A stretch of 64,000 nt of DNA from Tropicimonas sp047971885 (GTDB lineage: Bacteria > Pseudomonadota > Alphaproteobacteria > Rhodobacterales > Rhodobacteraceae): the NCBI RefSeq assembly GCF_047971885.1, contig NZ_JBKEAE010000008.1, positions 17,360 to 81,359 of the forward strand, given 5' to 3'. Of the stretch, positions 51,790 to 60,705 are shown piece after piece (within the stretch, counting starts at the first letter, position 1; every line of letters begins with the position of its first letter). A program made the position numbers and the translations under genes. The notes below the pieces were generated by a model. It saw nothing but the letters and a program-made list of their open reading frames with translations, was not told the DNA's origin and searched no databases.

Positions 51790-53011
51790 GAATATGCAAC
51801 AAGTGCCGAACACGGGCGCAGCGGCTGCGGCCGACGATGCGCAGAACAAGCATACGATCGGAAGTTACCTCAAGGCGAACCTGCGCGAATACGGGCTGCT
51901 CTTTGCGCTGATATTCGTCATGGTGGCCTTCCAGATCATGACCGGCGGCATCCTGATGAAGCCGCTCAACATCACCAACCTCGTTCTTCAGAACAGCTAT
52001 ATCGTCATCATGGCCATCGGCATGCTGCTGGTCATCGTGGCCGGCCATATCGACCTTTCGGTCGGTTCGGTCGTCGGCTTCATCGGCGCGCTGGCGGCGG
52101 TGATGATGGTGTCGTGGGATCTGCCGGTGCTGCTGTCGGTGATCGTCTGCCTGGCCGCCGGGGTCGTCATCGGCGCGGCGCAGGGGTACTGGATCGCCTA
52201 TCAGAAAATCCCCGCCTTCATCGTGACACTGGCGGGGATGCTGGTCTTCCGCGGCCTGACCATGGCGCTGCTTCAGGGGCAGTCGATCGGTCCGTTCCCG
52301 ACCACCTTCCAGCGGCTCAGCTCGGGCTTCATCCCCGACCCGCTCGGCGCGGGACGGTTCCACATGCTGACGGCGGTGCTCGGCGCCGCGCTCAGCCTCT
52401 GGGTGGTCTACAGTAATGTCCGCGCCCGCCGCGCCGAGGAACGCGTCACTACCCCGGACGAGCCGTACAGCATCTTCCTGGCCAGAAACGCGCTGATCCT
52501 GTTCGCGATCAACTACTTCACCCTTCTGCTGGCCAATTATCGCGGGCTGCCGAACGTGCTGGTGGTGATGGCGATCCTGATCGCCATCTACAGCTTCGTA
52601 ACCACCCGCACGACGCTCGGGCGGCGCATCTATGCCATCGGCGGCAACGAGAAGGCCGCCAAGCTTTCGGGCGTGAACACCGAGAAGCTGACCTTCCTGA
52701 CCTTCGCCAACATGGGGATGCTGGCGGCGCTTGCCGGGCTGGTCTTTGCCGCGCGGCTCAACTCGGCCTCGCCCAAGGCGGGCGTCGCGTTCGAGCTCGA
52801 TGTCATCGCCGCCGTCTTCATCGGCGGTGCGTCGATGTCGGGCGGGGTCGGCACGGTTGTCGGCGCCATCGTCGGCGCCTTCCTGATGGGGGTGATGAAC
52901 AACGGCATGTCGATCCTGTCGGTCAATATCGACTACCAGCAGGTCATCAAGGGGCTGGTGCTTCTCGCCGCCGTCATCTTCGACGTCTACAACAAGAAGA
53001 AGGCCGGGTAG
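51782..53011 (+). CDS. gguB: Multiple-monosaccharide ABC transporter permease
   Basis: Membrane component of the ChvE-linked importer, 409 residues, longer than RbsC because of an extra periplasmic or cytoplasmic segment (RRAEERVTTPDEPYSIFLAR). Motifs: MLLVIVAGHIDLSVGSVVGF, GYWIAYQKIPAFIVTLAGML and GRRIYAIGGNEKAAKLSGVN. It overlaps gguA by 8 nt. A strong hairpin follows its stop. Confidence 0.92.
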   Translation: MDKNMQQVPNTGAAAAADDAQNKHTIGSYLKANLREYGLLFALIFVMVAFQIMTGGILMKPLNITNLVLQNSYIVIMAIGMLLVIVAGHIDLSVGSVVGFIGALAAVMMVSWDLPVLLSVIVCLAAGVVIGAAQGYWIAYQKIPAFIVTLAGMLVFRGLTMALLQGQSIGPFPTTFQRLSSGFIPDPLGAGRFHMLTAVLGAALSLWVVYSNVRARRAEERVTTPDEPYSIFLARNALILFAINYFTLLLANYRGLPNVLVVMAILIAIYSFVTTRTTLGRRIYAIGGNEKAAKLSGVNTEKLTFLTFANMGMLAALAGLVFAARLNSASPKAGVAFELDVIAAVFIGGASMSGGVGTVVGAIVGAFLMGVMNNGMSILSVNIDYQQVIKGLVLLAAVIFDVYNKKKAG

Positions 53012-53024
53012 GGCCGGATCCTGT

Positions 53025-53054
53025 CCGGGCCGGGAGCCTCCCCTCCCGGCCCGG
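53025..53054 (+). terminator. Strong hairpin between gguB and araD
   Basis: Perfect 12-bp inverted repeat CCGGGCCGGGAG / CTCCCGGCCCGG with a 6-nt loop, 13 bp after gguB. There is no U-tract, so it may act as a partial terminator or RNA-processing barrier between transport and catabolic genes. Confidence 0.6.
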
Positions 53055-53121
53055 GCGCAACCGCAACCGCATCCGGGCCGCGTGGCGATGACGGACCCGG
53101 CCGCAAAAGGAGAATCCGCCC

Positions 53122-53820
53122 ATGCTGCTCGAACTTCGCATGGCCGTGCTGGAGGCGAACCTCGAACTCAACCGCCGGGGTGTCGTTCTCTATACCTGGG
53201 GCAACGTCAGCGGGATCGACCGCGCTCGGGGGCTGATGGCGATCAAGCCGTCGGGCGTGGATTACGACGCAATGACGATCGACGATATCGTTGTGGTCGA
53301 TCTCGACAACAAGGTGGCCTGGGGCGAGCGCAAGCCCTCGTCGGACACCCGCACCCACACCGCGCTCTACCGCGCCTTCCCGGATATCGGCGGTGTCGCC
53401 CATACCCATTCGACCAATGCCGTTGCCTGGGCGCAGGCCCGCCGCGCCATTCCCTGCCTCGGCACCACGCAGGCCGATTATTGCTGGGGCGAGGTGCCCT
53501 GCACCGCGCCGTTGCCGCCCGATGAGGTGCGCCGCGATTACGAGACCGCCACGGGCGATGCGATCATCCGCCGCTTTCAGGGGCTCGATCCGGCCGCCGT
53601 GCCGATGGTTCTGGTCGCCGGACACGGCCCCTTCGCCTGGGGCAAGGGCCCTGACGAGGCGGTGCGCAATGCCGTGATCCTCGAAGAGGCCGCCCGCATG
53701 GCCACGCTGACCGTCACCATCGCCGGCCCGCAGCCGCAGCCGCTCGAGGATTATGTGCTCGACTATCACTACGAACGCAAGCACGGCCCCAACGCCTGGT
53801 ACGGGCAGGCCAGGGGCTGA
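53122..53820 (+). CDS. araD: L-ribulose-5-phosphate 4-epimerase
   Basis: Converts L-ribulose-5-phosphate to D-xylulose-5-phosphate, the last step of bacterial arabinose catabolism. The 232-residue class II aldolase fold shows LYTWGNVSGIDRARGLMAIK, the zinc ligands in GGVAHTHSTNAVAWAQ (HTHS) and AGHGPFAWGKGPDEAV, and the C-terminal LDYHYERKHGPNAWYGQ ending. AAGGAGA lies 9 nt before the ATG. First of the araD-araA pair, after the transporter. Confidence 0.96.
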   Translation: MLLELRMAVLEANLELNRRGVVLYTWGNVSGIDRARGLMAIKPSGVDYDAMTIDDIVVVDLDNKVAWGERKPSSDTRTHTALYRAFPDIGGVAHTHSTNAVAWAQARRAIPCLGTTQADYCWGEVPCTAPLPPDEVRRDYETATGDAIIRRFQGLDPAAVPMVLVAGHGPFAWGKGPDEAVRNAVILEEAARMATLTVTIAGPQPQPLEDYVLDYHYERKHGPNAWYGQARG

Positions 53821-53909
53821 ATGCCAGAGCGGGCGCGGAAAACGGCGCCGGCAAACACGGATATGGCCGCGGGACGGGCCCGCCGGCCGCACGATGAAAG
53901 AGCAAGGAC

Positions 53910-55418
53910 ATGATAGGACTGAAACCGCTGAAATTCTGGTTTGTCTGCGGGTCGCAGCACCTCTACGGCCCCGAAACGCTGGCGCAGGTCGCCGATGGCG
54001 CGCGCACGGTGGCACAGGGGCTCGAGGCCGGCGGCAAGCTGGCGCTGCCCATTGATTTCGCCGGTGTCGTCACCACCTCGGACGAGATCGCCGATGTCTG
54101 CCGCCGCGCCTCGGCCGATCCCGAATGCGGCGGGGTGATCGTGTGGATGCACACCTTCTCGCCCTCGAAGATGTGGATTCGCGGCCTCAACCACCTGACC
54201 AAGCCGGTCCTGCACCTGCATACACAGCTCAAGGCGGAACTGCCGTGGGATTCGATCGACATGGATTACATGAACCTGCATCAGGCCGCCCATGGCGACC
54301 GCGAGGCAGGCTTCATCCACACCCGCCTGCGCCTGCCGCGCAAGGTGGTGGTCGGCCACTGGTCGGACGCCGAGGTTCAGGCCCGCATCGACGCCTGGAT
54401 GCGCGCCGCGCGGGCCTGGAACGACTGGCACGGCGCCGCCTTCTGCCGTTTCGGCGACAACATGCGCAATGTCGCGGTGACCGAGGGCGACAAGGTCGGC
54501 GCCGAGATGAAGTTCGGCTTCTCGGTTCAGGGCTACGGCATCATGGATCTGGCCGACCGGATGAACGAAATGCCGGATGGCGATGTCGCGGCGCTGGCGG
54601 CCGAATACCTTCGGCTCTACGATGTCGATCCGGTGCTGGCCCCGGGCGGCGACCGTCACGATGCGCTGCTCTACAACGCACGGCAGGAACTGGGTATTCA
54701 GGCGTTCCTCGAAGAGGGTGGCTTCAAGGGCTTCACCCACACTTTCGAGGATCTGCACGGCCTGAGCCAGTTGCCCGGTATCGCCAGCCAGCGCATGATG
54801 GCGCGCGGCTACGGCTTTGCCGGCGAAGGCGACTGGAAAACCGTCGCGCTGGTGCGCGCCCTCAAGGTGATGGGCCACGGGATGACCGGCGCAACCTCCT
54901 TCATGGAGGATTACACCTACGATCTGACGCCCGGCGGCGAGCAGGTGCTGGGCTCGCACATGCTCGAGGTCTGCCCCTCCATCGCCATCGGCAAGCCGCG
55001 GGTGGAGATTCATCCGCTCGGCATCGGTGGCAAGGACGATCCGGTGCGGCTGGTGTTCAACGCCCGAAAAGGGGCCGCCCTCAACGCCAGCCTTGTCGAC
55101 ATTGGCAATCGTTTCCGCCTGATCCTCAATACGGTCAACGCCGTCGATCACCCCGATCTGCCAAAACTGCCGGTGGCCCGCGCGGTCTGGGAATGCGAAC
55201 CCGATTTCAAGACCGCAATCCACGCCTGGATTCTGGCCGGCGGCGCCCATCACACCGCCTACAGTTACGATGTGACAACCGAAATGCTCGACGATTTCGC
55301 GACGATCGCCGGTGTCGAACTGGCGGTGATCGACGCGGATACCACAATCGACCGCTTCCGCCAGGATCTGCGCATGAACGAGGTCTACTGGCACCTCGCC
55401 CACGGCATCCGCGCCTGA
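53910..55418 (+). CDS. araA: L-arabinose isomerase
   Basis: Isomerises L-arabinose to L-ribulose with a Mn2+ ion. The 502 residues are a normal length. The chain begins LKFWFVCGSQHLYGPETL and contains WMHTFSPSKMWIRGLNHLTK, then GDNMRNVAVTEGDKVGAEMK, EDYTYDLTPGGEQVLGSHML and AGGAHHTAYSYDVTTEML, with the catalytic Glu and His residues of AraA in these blocks. An intrinsic terminator follows inside the 3' end of the convergent araC-type gene. Confidence 0.97.
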   Translation: MIGLKPLKFWFVCGSQHLYGPETLAQVADGARTVAQGLEAGGKLALPIDFAGVVTTSDEIADVCRRASADPECGGVIVWMHTFSPSKMWIRGLNHLTKPVLHLHTQLKAELPWDSIDMDYMNLHQAAHGDREAGFIHTRLRLPRKVVVGHWSDAEVQARIDAWMRAARAWNDWHGAAFCRFGDNMRNVAVTEGDKVGAEMKFGFSVQGYGIMDLADRMNEMPDGDVAALAAEYLRLYDVDPVLAPGGDRHDALLYNARQELGIQAFLEEGGFKGFTHTFEDLHGLSQLPGIASQRMMARGYGFAGEGDWKTVALVRALKVMGHGMTGATSFMEDYTYDLTPGGEQVLGSHMLEVCPSIAIGKPRVEIHPLGIGGKDDPVRLVFNARKGAALNASLVDIGNRFRLILNTVNAVDHPDLPKLPVARAVWECEPDFKTAIHAWILAGGAHHTAYSYDVTTEMLDDFATIAGVELAVIDADTTIDRFRQDLRMNEVYWHLAHGIRA

Positions 55419-55436
55419 GCGCCAGGCCGTTTCGCG

Positions 55437-56447
55437 CTACGCGTCACCAACCGGAGGCACCGCAGGCGGCGGTGCCTCCTTTTCCCGGTCCTGCACAAGC
55501 GCCGCCGCTTCCATGCTCCGTTCGCGGAAGGCGCGCGGGCTCAGGTTGGTGTGCTTGCGGAACACCCGCGAGAAATAGAGCGGATCGTCGTATCCCACCA
55601 CCTGCGACAGCGCCTTGATCGGCATGTTGGTGATCCGCAGGATCTGCATCGCATATTGCACGCGCTGCGCATCGCGCCACTGCACGACCCCGGTACCGAC
55701 ATATTTGCGAAACAGGTGCGACAGCCGCGACGGCGACAGGCAGACGTGTTCGGCCACCTCCTTCACACCCAGCGGTTTGTGCAGGTTCTCGGTGATCAGC
55801 GTGCAGGCGGCAAGGATACGGTCGTCGACCACCGTGGTCGTGCTGCGCAGCGCCCTGTCGGCGCGCGCGCACGACAGCAGGATCTGCTCCAGCCGGTTGA
55901 ACGCGAGGTCCATCGACAGGTTGTCATCCAGCACCGACCATTTCTCGACCTCGGTAAACAGGCGGAACATGTCGCTGAACTGCAATTCGCCGCTGTCGCG
56001 CAGCAGGAAGACACCGTCCGACTGCCGCTCCCACTCCAGCCACGGTCTCCAGAAGGCGCGCGGCTGGAAATAGATCCAGCGATGCCACCATTTGTCGGCC
56101 TCCGCGGCGCGGCCGTAATAGTGGCGCACATCGGGGGGAAAAAGCAGCAGATCGCCGGGCTTGACGGTGAAGGTCGCTGCCCCGTCGAACACCTGCCCGA
56201 CACCGTCGACCGTCAGGTTGATGATCCAGCCCTTCATGCCATCCGGCCGGTCAATGAAGAAATCGAGCGCGCCATCCCGCTCGATCGGCGTGATCCCGGC
56301 CACCAGCCGCAGATCGAAGCGGAAGCCCGGGAACAGCGGGGCGACCTGGGTATCGCCGTCCGGCGGGCCGGAGATGAAGGCGAGCTTGCGAAAAATACGA
56401 CGGACCTGCGGGTCCTGCGACGGATCGAATGTGGAATGATCGTCCAT
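55437..56447 (-). CDS. araC: AraC-family regulator of arabinose genes
   Basis: A 336-residue regulator with an N-terminal cupin sugar-binding domain (LVAGITPIERDGALDFFIDR, FTVKPGDLLLFPPDVRHYYG) similar to E. coli AraC, and a C-terminal double helix-turn-helix (EVAEHVCLSPSRLSHLFRKY, IKALSQVVGYDDPLYFSRVF). The Pro-rich tail (PPPAVPPVGDA) is unusual and contains the DNA of the araA terminator. Start at 56447 is preferred; 56468 is possible. It lies between araA (convergent) and araB (divergent), as expected for control of both. Confidence 0.88.
   Translation of the reverse strand: MDDHSTFDPSQDPQVRRIFRKLAFISGPPDGDTQVAPLFPGFRFDLRLVAGITPIERDGALDFFIDRPDGMKGWIINLTVDGVGQVFDGAATFTVKPGDLLLFPPDVRHYYGRAAEADKWWHRWIYFQPRAFWRPWLEWERQSDGVFLLRDSGELQFSDMFRLFTEVEKWSVLDDNLSMDLAFNRLEQILLSCARADRALRSTTTVVDDRILAACTLITENLHKPLGVKEVAEHVCLSPSRLSHLFRKYVGTGVVQWRDAQRVQYAMQILRITNMPIKALSQVVGYDDPLYFSRVFRKHTNLSPRAFRERSMEAAALVQDREKEAPPPAVPPVGDA
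55453..55483 (+). terminator. Intrinsic terminator of araA within the araC 3' end
   Basis: Perfect 11-bp stem GGAGGCACCGC / GCGGTGCCTCC with a 5-nt loop followed by TTTT, oriented for plus-strand transcripts leaving araA. It lies wholly inside the last codons of the opposing araC-type gene, where it encodes the Pro/Ala-rich tail. Confidence 0.75.
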
Positions 56448-56597
56448 GTCTCCAGCCCGATGCTGCATTGTCCCCGTTTCGCGCGCCCACTACCATAAAC
56501 CAATCGGCCGGCATGGAAAAGTCTAGTGGCGGGCAGGCCTGACCGGATCGTCCATGAACTTGCGCGATCCGCCGAAGATCGAGGAGGAGATTCTGGA

Positions 56598-58220
56598 ATG
56601 GCTGTATCGGGTGAATCCTGTGTGCTGGGGCTGGACTTCGGGTCCGACAGCGTGCGGGCGGTCGTCGTGCGGGTTGCCGACGGCGAGGAGCTTGCCGCCG
56701 ACGTCGCCGAATACCCCCGCTGGGCCGAGGGGCGGTTCTGCGATCCCGCCCGGCAGCAGTTCCGCCAGCATCCCGCCGATTACATGGAGGCGATGACCGC
56801 TGCCGTTCGCGGCGCGCTGGCCGGATTCGGCGCCGACCGGCCCGAAATCGTCGGCATCGGCGTTGATACCACCGGCTCGTCGCCACTGCCGGTCGCTGCC
56901 GACGGAACGGCGCTGGCGCTCAAGGACGGCTTCACCGCCGACCCCGATGCGATGTGCATCCTGTGGAAGGATCACACCTCGGTCGCCGAGGCGGCCGAGA
57001 TCAACGCGCTTTGCGCCTCGGGCAGGTTCCCCGATTACATCAGGTATGTCGGCGGCATCTATTCGTCCGAATGGTACTGGGCAAAGATCCTCAACGTGGC
57101 CCGGCGCAATCCGACCGCCTTCCGCGCCGCCGCGAACTGGGTCGAGCTTTGCGATTACATCCCTGCCCTGCTGACCGGGGTGGACGACGCGAACAAGATC
57201 GTGCGCAGTCAGTGCGCGGCGGGGCATAAGGCGCTGTGGTCGAGCGACTGGGGCGGGTTGCCGGGGCGCGACTGGCTGACCGCGCTCGATCCGGTGCTCG
57301 GCAACCTTCCGATGCCGCTTTATGACGAGACCCGTACCAGCGACCAGGAAGCCGGCCGGCTGACGCCGGAATGGGCCGGGCGCTTCGGGATCACGGCGGG
57401 AATTCCCGTCGCTGTCGGGGCCTTCGACTGCCACATGGGCGCGGTAGGTGCGGGGATCGAGCCCTATTCCTTTGTCCGCGTCATGGGAACCTCGACCTGC
57501 GACATCCTGATGGCCCCGCCCGAAGAGGTTGGCGATACGCTGGTGCGCGGCATTTGCGGGCAGGTTCCCGGCAGCGTCATGCGCGGCTACGTCGGTTTCG
57601 AGGCCGGCCAGTCCTCGTTCGGCGATGTCTTCGCCTGGTACGAAAAACTGCTGAGTTGGGGCCGCACCGGTACCGGCAGGAAAGGGTCGCTTCTGCCCGC
57701 GCTCGAAGCCGAGGCGGCGCAACTGCCGCCCGGCGCGCTTGGCGAGCGGGCGCTCGACTGGCTGAACGGGCGGCGCACGCCCGATGCCGACCAGACGGTG
57801 CGCGCCATGATCGCCGGGCTGCATCTGGGGTCGAGCGCGCCCTCGGTCTATCGCGCGCTGATCGAGGCCACCGCCTGCGGCGGCCGCGCGATCATCGAAC
57901 GCTTCGTCGAACAGGGCATCCCGGTCAGGAAGGTCGTGGGCATCGGCGGCATCGCCCGAAAATCCAACCTTATCAGCCAGATCTGTGCCGACGTGATGAA
58001 CCGCGAAATCAGCATCATCGAATCCGATCAGTGCTGCGCCCGTGGCGCGGCGATCTTTGCCGCCACCGCCGCCGGTGGCCACGCGGATATCGAAGCGGCA
58101 AAGAACGCAATGCTGAGCCCGGTCGAAAAGGTGTTCAGGCCCAATCCCGAGGCCGCCGCGCAATACGAGGCAATCTATGCCGACTACAAGCGGCTGGGCG
58201 CCTTCGCCAACGACTTCTGA
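56598..58220 (+). CDS. araB: L-ribulokinase
   Basis: Phosphorylates L-ribulose to L-ribulose-5-phosphate. A 540-residue FGGY kinase of the AraB type: CVLGLDFGSDSVRAVVV near the N-terminus, GVDTTGSSPLPVAADG, LKDGFTADPDAMCILWKDHT, SSEWYWAKIL, AFDCHMGAVGAGIEPYSFVR and GGIARKSNLISQICADVMNR. GGAGGAGA lies 7 nt before ATG at 56598. It is divergent from araC across 150 bp, which must hold both promoters. Confidence 0.95.
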   Translation: MAVSGESCVLGLDFGSDSVRAVVVRVADGEELAADVAEYPRWAEGRFCDPARQQFRQHPADYMEAMTAAVRGALAGFGADRPEIVGIGVDTTGSSPLPVAADGTALALKDGFTADPDAMCILWKDHTSVAEAAEINALCASGRFPDYIRYVGGIYSSEWYWAKILNVARRNPTAFRAAANWVELCDYIPALLTGVDDANKIVRSQCAAGHKALWSSDWGGLPGRDWLTALDPVLGNLPMPLYDETRTSDQEAGRLTPEWAGRFGITAGIPVAVGAFDCHMGAVGAGIEPYSFVRVMGTSTCDILMAPPEEVGDTLVRGICGQVPGSVMRGYVGFEAGQSSFGDVFAWYEKLLSWGRTGTGRKGSLLPALEAEAAQLPPGALGERALDWLNGRRTPDADQTVRAMIAGLHLGSSAPSVYRALIEATACGGRAIIERFVEQGIPVRKVVGIGGIARKSNLISQICADVMNREISIIESDQCCARGAAIFAATAAGGHADIEAAKNAMLSPVEKVFRPNPEAAAQYEAIYADYKRLGAFANDF

Positions 58221-58240
58221 GTTCCGGCGGGAAATGCGAC

Positions 58241-58273
58241 CACCCCGGACGGCAGCACCGTCCGGAGTGTTTT
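58241..58273. terminator. Bidirectional terminator between araB and the KduD-like gene
   Basis: Stem CCGGACGG / CCGTCCGG with loop CAGCA, extended by three outer pairs across one mismatch, followed by TTTT on the plus strand. It lies in the 64-bp gap between converging genes. Confidence 0.7.
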
Positions 58274-58284
58274 CTGCCGACGGT

Positions 58285-59013
58285 TCAGCGCGCCAGCCAA
58301 CCGCCGTCGACGTTGAAGATCGCGCCGTCGATGTAATCGGCTGCGGGTGAGGCAAGAAACACCGCTGTCCCGGCGATATCCTCGGGCCGGCCCCAGCGGC
58401 CCGCCGGAATACGATCGAGGATCGCCTGGTTGCGTGCCGGATCGTTGCGCAGCGCCTCGGTATTGGCGGTCGCGATATAGCCCGGCGCGATCGCATTGAC
58501 GTTGATTCCCTGCGCCGCCCATTCGTTCGCCAGAAGCTTCGTCAGCCCGGCCACGCCATGTTTCGACGCGGTGTAGGACGGTACGCGGATTCCGCCCTGA
58601 AACGACAGGAGCGATGCAATGTTGACGATCTTGCCGCGCCCCTCGCGCGCCAGCACCGCCTTGCCGAATGCCTGGCAGGTGAAGAACAGCGCCTTGAGAT
58701 TCACGTCGATCACGTCGTCCCAGTCGGCCTCGCCGAACTCCACCGAATCCGCGCGGCGGATGATGCCGGCGTTGTTGACAAGGATGTCGATGATCCTGCC
58801 ACCGAACACCTCGCGCGCCGCCATCGGATCGGCGAAGTCGAGCCTGAGCGATTCGGCGCTGTCAATCATCCCCACCGTTTCGTTGCAGGACGACCGTCCG
58901 GCACAGATCACATGCGCCCCCGCCCCGCCCAGTCCCACGGCGATCGCCTGTCCGATGCCGGTATTGGCGCCGGTCACCAGCGCGGTTTTCCCCTCGAGCG
59001 AGAACGAGATCAT
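58285..59013 (-). CDS. kduD: KduD-like short-chain dehydrogenase
   Basis: A 242-residue NAD(P)-dependent SDR. Rossmann motif TGANTGIGQAIAVGLGGAGA near residues 14-33, NNAG near 80-83, catalytic Ser in NIASLLSFQGG and the YTASKHG Tyr/Lys pair near 146-152. Overall pattern matches 2-dehydro-3-deoxy-D-gluconate 5-dehydrogenase (KduD), a step in degradation of uronates from pectin or alginate. KduI is not adjacent, so the exact substrate is uncertain; a sugar-alcohol dehydrogenase is the main alternative. Confidence 0.8.
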   Translation of the reverse strand: MISFSLEGKTALVTGANTGIGQAIAVGLGGAGAHVICAGRSSCNETVGMIDSAESLRLDFADPMAAREVFGGRIIDILVNNAGIIRRADSVEFGEADWDDVIDVNLKALFFTCQAFGKAVLAREGRGKIVNIASLLSFQGGIRVPSYTASKHGVAGLTKLLANEWAAQGINVNAIAPGYIATANTEALRNDPARNQAILDRIPAGRWGRPEDIAGTAVFLASPAADYIDGAIFNVDGGWLAR

Positions 59014-59328
59014 CTGAACCTCTCCATTACAGTCGTTTCGGTATCGGGCGGCGCCTTGTTACCGTGTTCCGCGGCGGCACAGAAGTACCGCGGCGGATTA
59101 TACCGCCCCCCGGGGCAATCCGCGTGGATCACCTCGCTACGGCCATCACCGCGGGCCGGCACTTTTTGGCTGATCATTATCGGGGAGGGCTTCCGCAGCC
59201 GGTCTCCGGGGCACTTGCATTGCCGCTGCGATTTCGCTTTCCTGACTAACTGAACAGGACCGCTCCCTTTCTACGCCGCATCGAAGGGGTGCATTGGACA
59301 AATCACCGGTATCGCGGCGGACGATCAA
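59014..59328 (+). other. Divergent intergenic region between the KduD-like gene and xdhA
   Basis: About 315 bp with no gene visible. It must contain promoters for both divergent units. I see no strong palindrome or clear -35/-10 pair; a short GC-rich stretch is followed by slightly more mixed sequence before the xdhA start. Confidence 0.4.
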
Positions 59329-60705
59329 ATGGAGATCACCTTTCGGCTCAACGGAGAAACCGTCAGTGCCAGCGCCGGCCCGACGTGCAGCCTGCTCGAC
59401 TGGCTGCGCGGGGAACGCGGCCTGTCCGGCACCAAGGAGGGCTGTAACGAGGGCGATTGCGGCGCCTGCACCGTCATGGTCACCGACCGGTCGGGGGCGG
59501 CGCGCGCCCTCAATGCCTGCCTGCTCTTCATGCCGCAGCTTCAGGGCAAGGCAGTGCGCACCATCGAGGGCATCGCCGGCCCCGGCGGGCAGTTGCATCC
59601 GGTCCAGCAGGCGATGATAGATCACCACGGCAGCCAGTGCGGCTTCTGCACCCCGGGATTCGTGGTCTCGATGGCGGTGGCCCATGCCAACGGCCAGACC
59701 GATCACGACACCCGGCTTGCCGGCAACCTGTGCCGCTGCACCGGCTATGCGCCCATCGTCCGCGCCGCCGAAGCCGCCGCCGGCCAGCTCGTTCCGGACT
59801 GGATGGACGATGCGCCGGAGGGGCTCTGCCCCGACGCGGGCAAGGAGGCGGAGGTGGCCCTGCCCACCTCCTCCGACGCGCTCGCAACCTGGTATGTGGC
59901 CCATCCCGGGGCAACGCTGATCGCCGGCGCGACCGATGTCGGGCTCCGGGTCACCAAGGGGCTGCGCGATCTGGGGCCGGTGGCCTTTCTTGGCCGCTGC
60001 GCCGACCTGCAGCGGATCGAAATCGCCGACGACGCAATCCGTATCGGCGCCGGTGTCACCCTGTCCGATCTGGAACCGGTCATGGCCACCCATCACCCCG
60101 GCTTCGCCGAACTGCTCCGCCGCTTCGCCTCGGTCCAGATCCGCAACGCGGCGACCCTGGGTGGCAACATCGCCAACGGATCGCCTATCGGCGACGGTCC
60201 GCCGGCCCTGATCGCGCTTGGCGCCACGCTGCACCTGCGCCACGGCCCGGTGCGCCGCAGCCTGCCGCTCGAGGATTTCTTCCTCGATTACGGCCGGCAG
60301 GACCGCGCACCGGGCGAGTTCGTCGAGGCGGTCAGCATTCCGCGCCAACCCGATACGCTGCGCTGCTACAAACTCTCCAAACGCTTCGATCAGGATATTT
60401 CGGCGGTCTGCGGCTGTTTCAATATCACGGTCGCGGACGGCATTGTTACCGGCGCCCGCATCGCTTTCGGCGGCATGGCGGGCATTCCCAAACGCGCCGT
60501 GCATGTCGAAACCGTGCTCACCGGCAAACCCTGGAGCGAGGCCACCATCACCGCCGCCCTTCCGGCCTTTGCCGCAGATTTCACACCCCTGTCCGACATG
60601 CGCGCCAGCGCCGGCTACCGCCTGGGTGCGGCGAAGAACATGCTCCGCCGGTATTTCGCGGAACGCGCCGGCATTCCCGCCAGCGTGCTGGAGGTGCGCG
60701 CATGA
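59329..60705 (+). CDS. xdhA: Xanthine dehydrogenase small subunit (FeS/FAD)
   Basis: Electron-transfer subunit of the molybdenum enzyme that oxidises hypoxanthine and xanthine to urate. In 458 residues it carries a plant-type [2Fe-2S] site (EGCNEGDCGACTVMV near 37-51), a second helical [2Fe-2S] site (GSQCGFCTPGFVVSMA and NLCRCTGY) and a FAD domain with PGATLIAGATDVGLRVTKGL and NAATLGGNIANGSPIGDGPP. This XdhA layout is the bacterial heterodimer type. The stop overlaps xdhB by 4 nt. Confidence 0.96.
   Translation: MEITFRLNGETVSASAGPTCSLLDWLRGERGLSGTKEGCNEGDCGACTVMVTDRSGAARALNACLLFMPQLQGKAVRTIEGIAGPGGQLHPVQQAMIDHHGSQCGFCTPGFVVSMAVAHANGQTDHDTRLAGNLCRCTGYAPIVRAAEAAAGQLVPDWMDDAPEGLCPDAGKEAEVALPTSSDALATWYVAHPGATLIAGATDVGLRVTKGLRDLGPVAFLGRCADLQRIEIADDAIRIGAGVTLSDLEPVMATHHPGFAELLRRFASVQIRNAATLGGNIANGSPIGDGPPALIALGATLHLRHGPVRRSLPLEDFFLDYGRQDRAPGEFVEAVSIPRQPDTLRCYKLSKRFDQDISAVCGCFNITVADGIVTGARIAFGGMAGIPKRAVHVETVLTGKPWSEATITAALPAFAADFTPLSDMRASAGYRLGAAKNMLRRYFAERAGIPASVLEVRA

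Noticed and set aside
59457..60701. Extension of xdhB far upstream in an open frame through xdhA
   Set aside because: The extension is xdhA read in another frame; the real XdhB begins at ATG 60702 in the xdhA stop.
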